DNA of 9,341 nt. It comes from Candidatus Omnitrophota bacterium (GTDB taxonomy: Bacteria; Omnitrophota; Gorgyraeia; Gygaellales; Profunditerraquicolaceae). The notes below the pieces were generated by a model that saw only the letters and a program-made list of their open reading frames with translations, searched no databases and was not told where the DNA came from. Where the stretch lies: positions 1-9,341 of the forward strand of contig JAGUYA010000174.1 of assembly GCA_020061545.1 (NCBI GenBank). Reading direction: 5' to 3'. Positions 8,125 to 9,341 of this stretch are shown here, piece by piece. Both the position numbers and the translations under genes were made by a program. Position 1 is the first letter of the stretch; each line of letters starts with the position of its first letter.

Positions 8125-9134
8125 TGAAATCAAAAATACTCCTAATTTTTACCAGCATTATATTTTTATTATGCATAATTGAAATTAGTTTACGTATAAT
8201 TAGTTATTTTTATATCTTAAGTCAAAAGCAAGTTAATTCTGAATCAAATAACAGAGAGAATAGGCAATATATTATACATTGTTTCGGTGATTCTTACACT
8301 AAGGGTATGGATGATTTGCCTGGTTATGGAGGATATCCTAAGAGATTAGAAAAACTTTTAAATGAAAATTTTCCTGAAAGAAAATTTATGGTTATTAACT
8401 GTGCAGGTCTGGCTTTTAATTCTTCTTTAACTCTTCTGGCAGTTAAGAAGAATTTAGAAAAATATAATCCAAGATTAATTATAGTTTTTATAGGTGCAAA
8501 TGATCATTGGAACTATAGCGAAGTCGACCCTAAAATTATCCAAGGGTATAAGAAATATTTAGGCTCTAAATACTGGATTATTAAATCGGAAATCTTTTTA
8601 TCAAAGTTTAAGACTTTTAAATTATTTAAAATTTGTTTAATAAATCTAAAAAAGTTTTTAAGTGGAAAGAACGGCGATGTTAAACAAAAGGAAGATAAGG
8701 TCACTTTGACAGTAAGCGAGTTTATTAACTCGCGTTGTGAATTGATTGAATTATATGAATCTCTAAGGAAAGGAAAATTAGGAAAAACAGATTTTAAAAA
8801 AATAAGAGATTACCCAGGTATTATACAAAGTGAGCAGATTACAAAGTTTAACTTGCTGGAAATAATTCGTCTTGCAAAATCAAAAGGTATTAAAATAGTT
8901 TTGCAGAATTATCCTGATCATTATGCCAGTGCTGCATTACAACAGATTATTCATGAGGTTGCAACTGATTGCCAAGTTCCCTTAGTTGATAATTCCCTGG
9001 TCTTTAGAAAAAAGCTACTACAGGATAACTATGAAAAATATTTTGTACCTAATGGACATTGTAATGCTAAAGGTTATGATGTTATCGCTGACAATTTATT
9101 TAAAACTTTGATTGACTCAGGTTCTTTGCAATAA
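8124..9134 (+). CDS. Membrane-anchored SGNH-type hydrolase 2, with atypical catalytic Asp position
   Basis: This 336-residue protein has an N-terminal hydrophobic anchor (about residues 4-32). It shows SGNH blocks I to III: FGDSYTKG at 54-61 with Ser57, NCAGLAFNS at 92-100 with Gly95, and GAND at 124-127 with Asn126. The final block reads FVPNGHCNAKGY: His312 is present, but the residue three before it, normally Asp in the DxxH pair, is Pro309. Asp301 or another acid would have to serve, or the enzyme works as a Ser-His dyad. An insert of roughly 100 residues after block III is rich in Lys, Phe and Leu and may pack on the membrane or bind a partner. It shares little sequence with the preceding SGNH protein beyond the blocks, so it is probably not a recent duplicate. 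Its ATG overlaps the previous stop (TAATG). Its base composition is visibly more A/T-rich than the first four genes. Confidence 0.87.
   Translation: MKSKILLIFTSIIFLLCIIEISLRIISYFYILSQKQVNSESNNRENRQYIIHCFGDSYTKGMDDLPGYGGYPKRLEKLLNENFPERKFMVINCAGLAFNSSLTLLAVKKNLEKYNPRLIIVFIGANDHWNYSEVDPKIIQGYKKYLGSKYWIIKSEIFLSKFKTFKLFKICLINLKKFLSGKNGDVKQKEDKVTLTVSEFINSRCELIELYESLRKGKLGKTDFKKIRDYPGIIQSEQITKFNLLEIIRLAKSKGIKIVLQNYPDHYASAALQQIIHEVATDCQVPLVDNSLVFRKKLLQDNYEKYFVPNGHCNAKGYDVIADNLFKTLIDSGSLQ
8716..8733 (+). repeat. Perfect short inverted repeat inside the second SGNH gene
   Basis: GCGAGTT (8716-8722) and AACTCGC (8727-8733) are exact reverse complements around a TATT loop. The arms stand out as G/C-containing within a very A/T-rich stretch that encodes the Lys-rich insert. 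There is no T-run after it, so an intrinsic terminator is not supported. Its function is unknown and it may be chance. Confidence 0.45.
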
Positions 9135-9173
9135 TAATTTTTTGTAGTTATTTTTATATAAGTTTAGAAATAC

Positions 9174-9178
9174 AGGAG
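9174..9178 (+). promoter_or_regulatory. Possible ribosome binding site for the last gene
   Basis: AGGAG lies 14 bases before the ATG at 9193, slightly far for a classical site. A weaker AAGG at 9183-9186 is closer, and a second in-frame ATG at 9199 is also possible. The surrounding 58-base gap (9135-9192) is almost all A and T and holds nothing else convincing. Confidence 0.4.
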
Positions 9179-9192
9179 TTACAAGGTATTAA

Positions 9193-9341
9193 ATGAATAT
9201 GTTAAAAGTTATTCATGAAAGATTGACACTCCTTTTTATTATACTAATTTTTCTCATGTTAACTATTCCTAATTTAAATTACCCCGGTATCAATGTAGAT
9301 GAAGCCAGCGATGGGATTGTAACTAGTTACATTTTAAAAGA
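9193..9341 (+). CDS. N-terminus of a membrane protein, possibly GT-C (family 39-like) glycosyltransferase, 3' end outside window
   Basis: An open frame begins at ATG 9193 and runs off the right edge after 49 complete codons. It encodes a short polar start (MNMLKVIHER), a strongly hydrophobic helix at about residues 11-27, and then YPGINVDEASDGI at 31-43. A first membrane helix followed shortly by an acidic Asp-Glu pair is the usual opening of GT-C fold glycosyltransferases such as the ArnT/PMT-like family 39 enzymes. In these, the acidic residues on the first external loop take part in catalysis with a polyprenyl-phosphate sugar donor. The call rests on under 50 residues and could be wrong; any polytopic membrane protein could begin this way. 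If right, it ties the operon to glycan transfer on the outer face of the membrane. Confidence 0.55.
   Translation, partial: MNMLKVIHERLTLLFIILIFLMLTIPNLNYPGINVDEASDGIVTSYILK

Noticed and set aside
6475..8704. Reverse-strand open stretches at 6475-6750 and 8513-8704
   Set aside because: They are antisense to conserved radical SAM and SGNH coding sequence; their hydrophobic or Lys/Phe-rich look reflects the A/T-rich opposite strand.
9130..9152. Possible terminator after the second SGNH gene (AATAA at 9133-9137 pairing with TTATT at 9148-9152)
   Set aside because: The stem is five A:T pairs only and too weak for an intrinsic terminator; T-rich sequence is everywhere in this gap.
9126..9160. 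Possible promoter before the last gene (TATATA at 9155-9160)
   Set aside because: Candidate -35 elements TTGCAA and TTGTAG are at spacings of 23 and 7 bases, not near 17; A/T-rich background explains the match.
9223..9245. TTGACA at 9223-9228 with TATACT at 9240-9245
   Set aside because: The spacing is only 11 bases and both lie within the coding start of the last gene.

Overview
The window looks like one stretch of a long, single-strand operon from an AT-rich bacterium. All eight genes read on the + strand. The gaps between the first seven are 6, 27, 1, 8 and 5 bases, followed by a 1-base overlap, and the only longer gap is 58 bases before the last, partial gene. No RNA gene, mobile element, CRISPR array, promoter or convincing terminator was found. 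The dense run of radical SAM enzymes next to envelope-type genes suggests an uncultivated anaerobe such as an Omnitrophota- or Nitrospirota-like lineage. That placement is inference from gene style only.

Left part (2-5678): the 3' part of a radical SAM protein is open to the left window edge. It holds the tail of one cysteine-rich (SPASM-like) module, then a complete radical SAM domain and a C-terminal SPASM-type module, so it may be a tandem two-module enzyme. Three adjacent paralogous radical SAM proteins with an N-terminal cobalamin-binding-type domain follow (1370-2746, 2774-4195, 4197-5678). They share features that the fourth cobalamin-type enzyme lacks: three extra cysteines in the N-terminal half, an HPEEF motif, and a C-terminal W-x-[ST]-x2-G-x-N-x4-R-x2-R motif.

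Right part (5687-9341): a more conventional BchE/HpnJ-like cobalamin-type radical SAM enzyme is followed by two different SGNH/GDSL-type hydrolases, each with an N-terminal membrane anchor. The last gene is the beginning of a membrane protein whose first residues resemble a GT-C (family 39-like) glycosyltransferase.

Working model (inference): the radical SAM enzymes make or modify an unusual small molecule, lipid or sugar in the cytoplasm. The anchored SGNH proteins and the membrane glycosyltransferase then work on a related glycan or lipid at the membrane or outside it. The substrate cannot be read from the sequence. No small precursor-peptide gene was found in the gaps, so a peptide product is not supported within this window.
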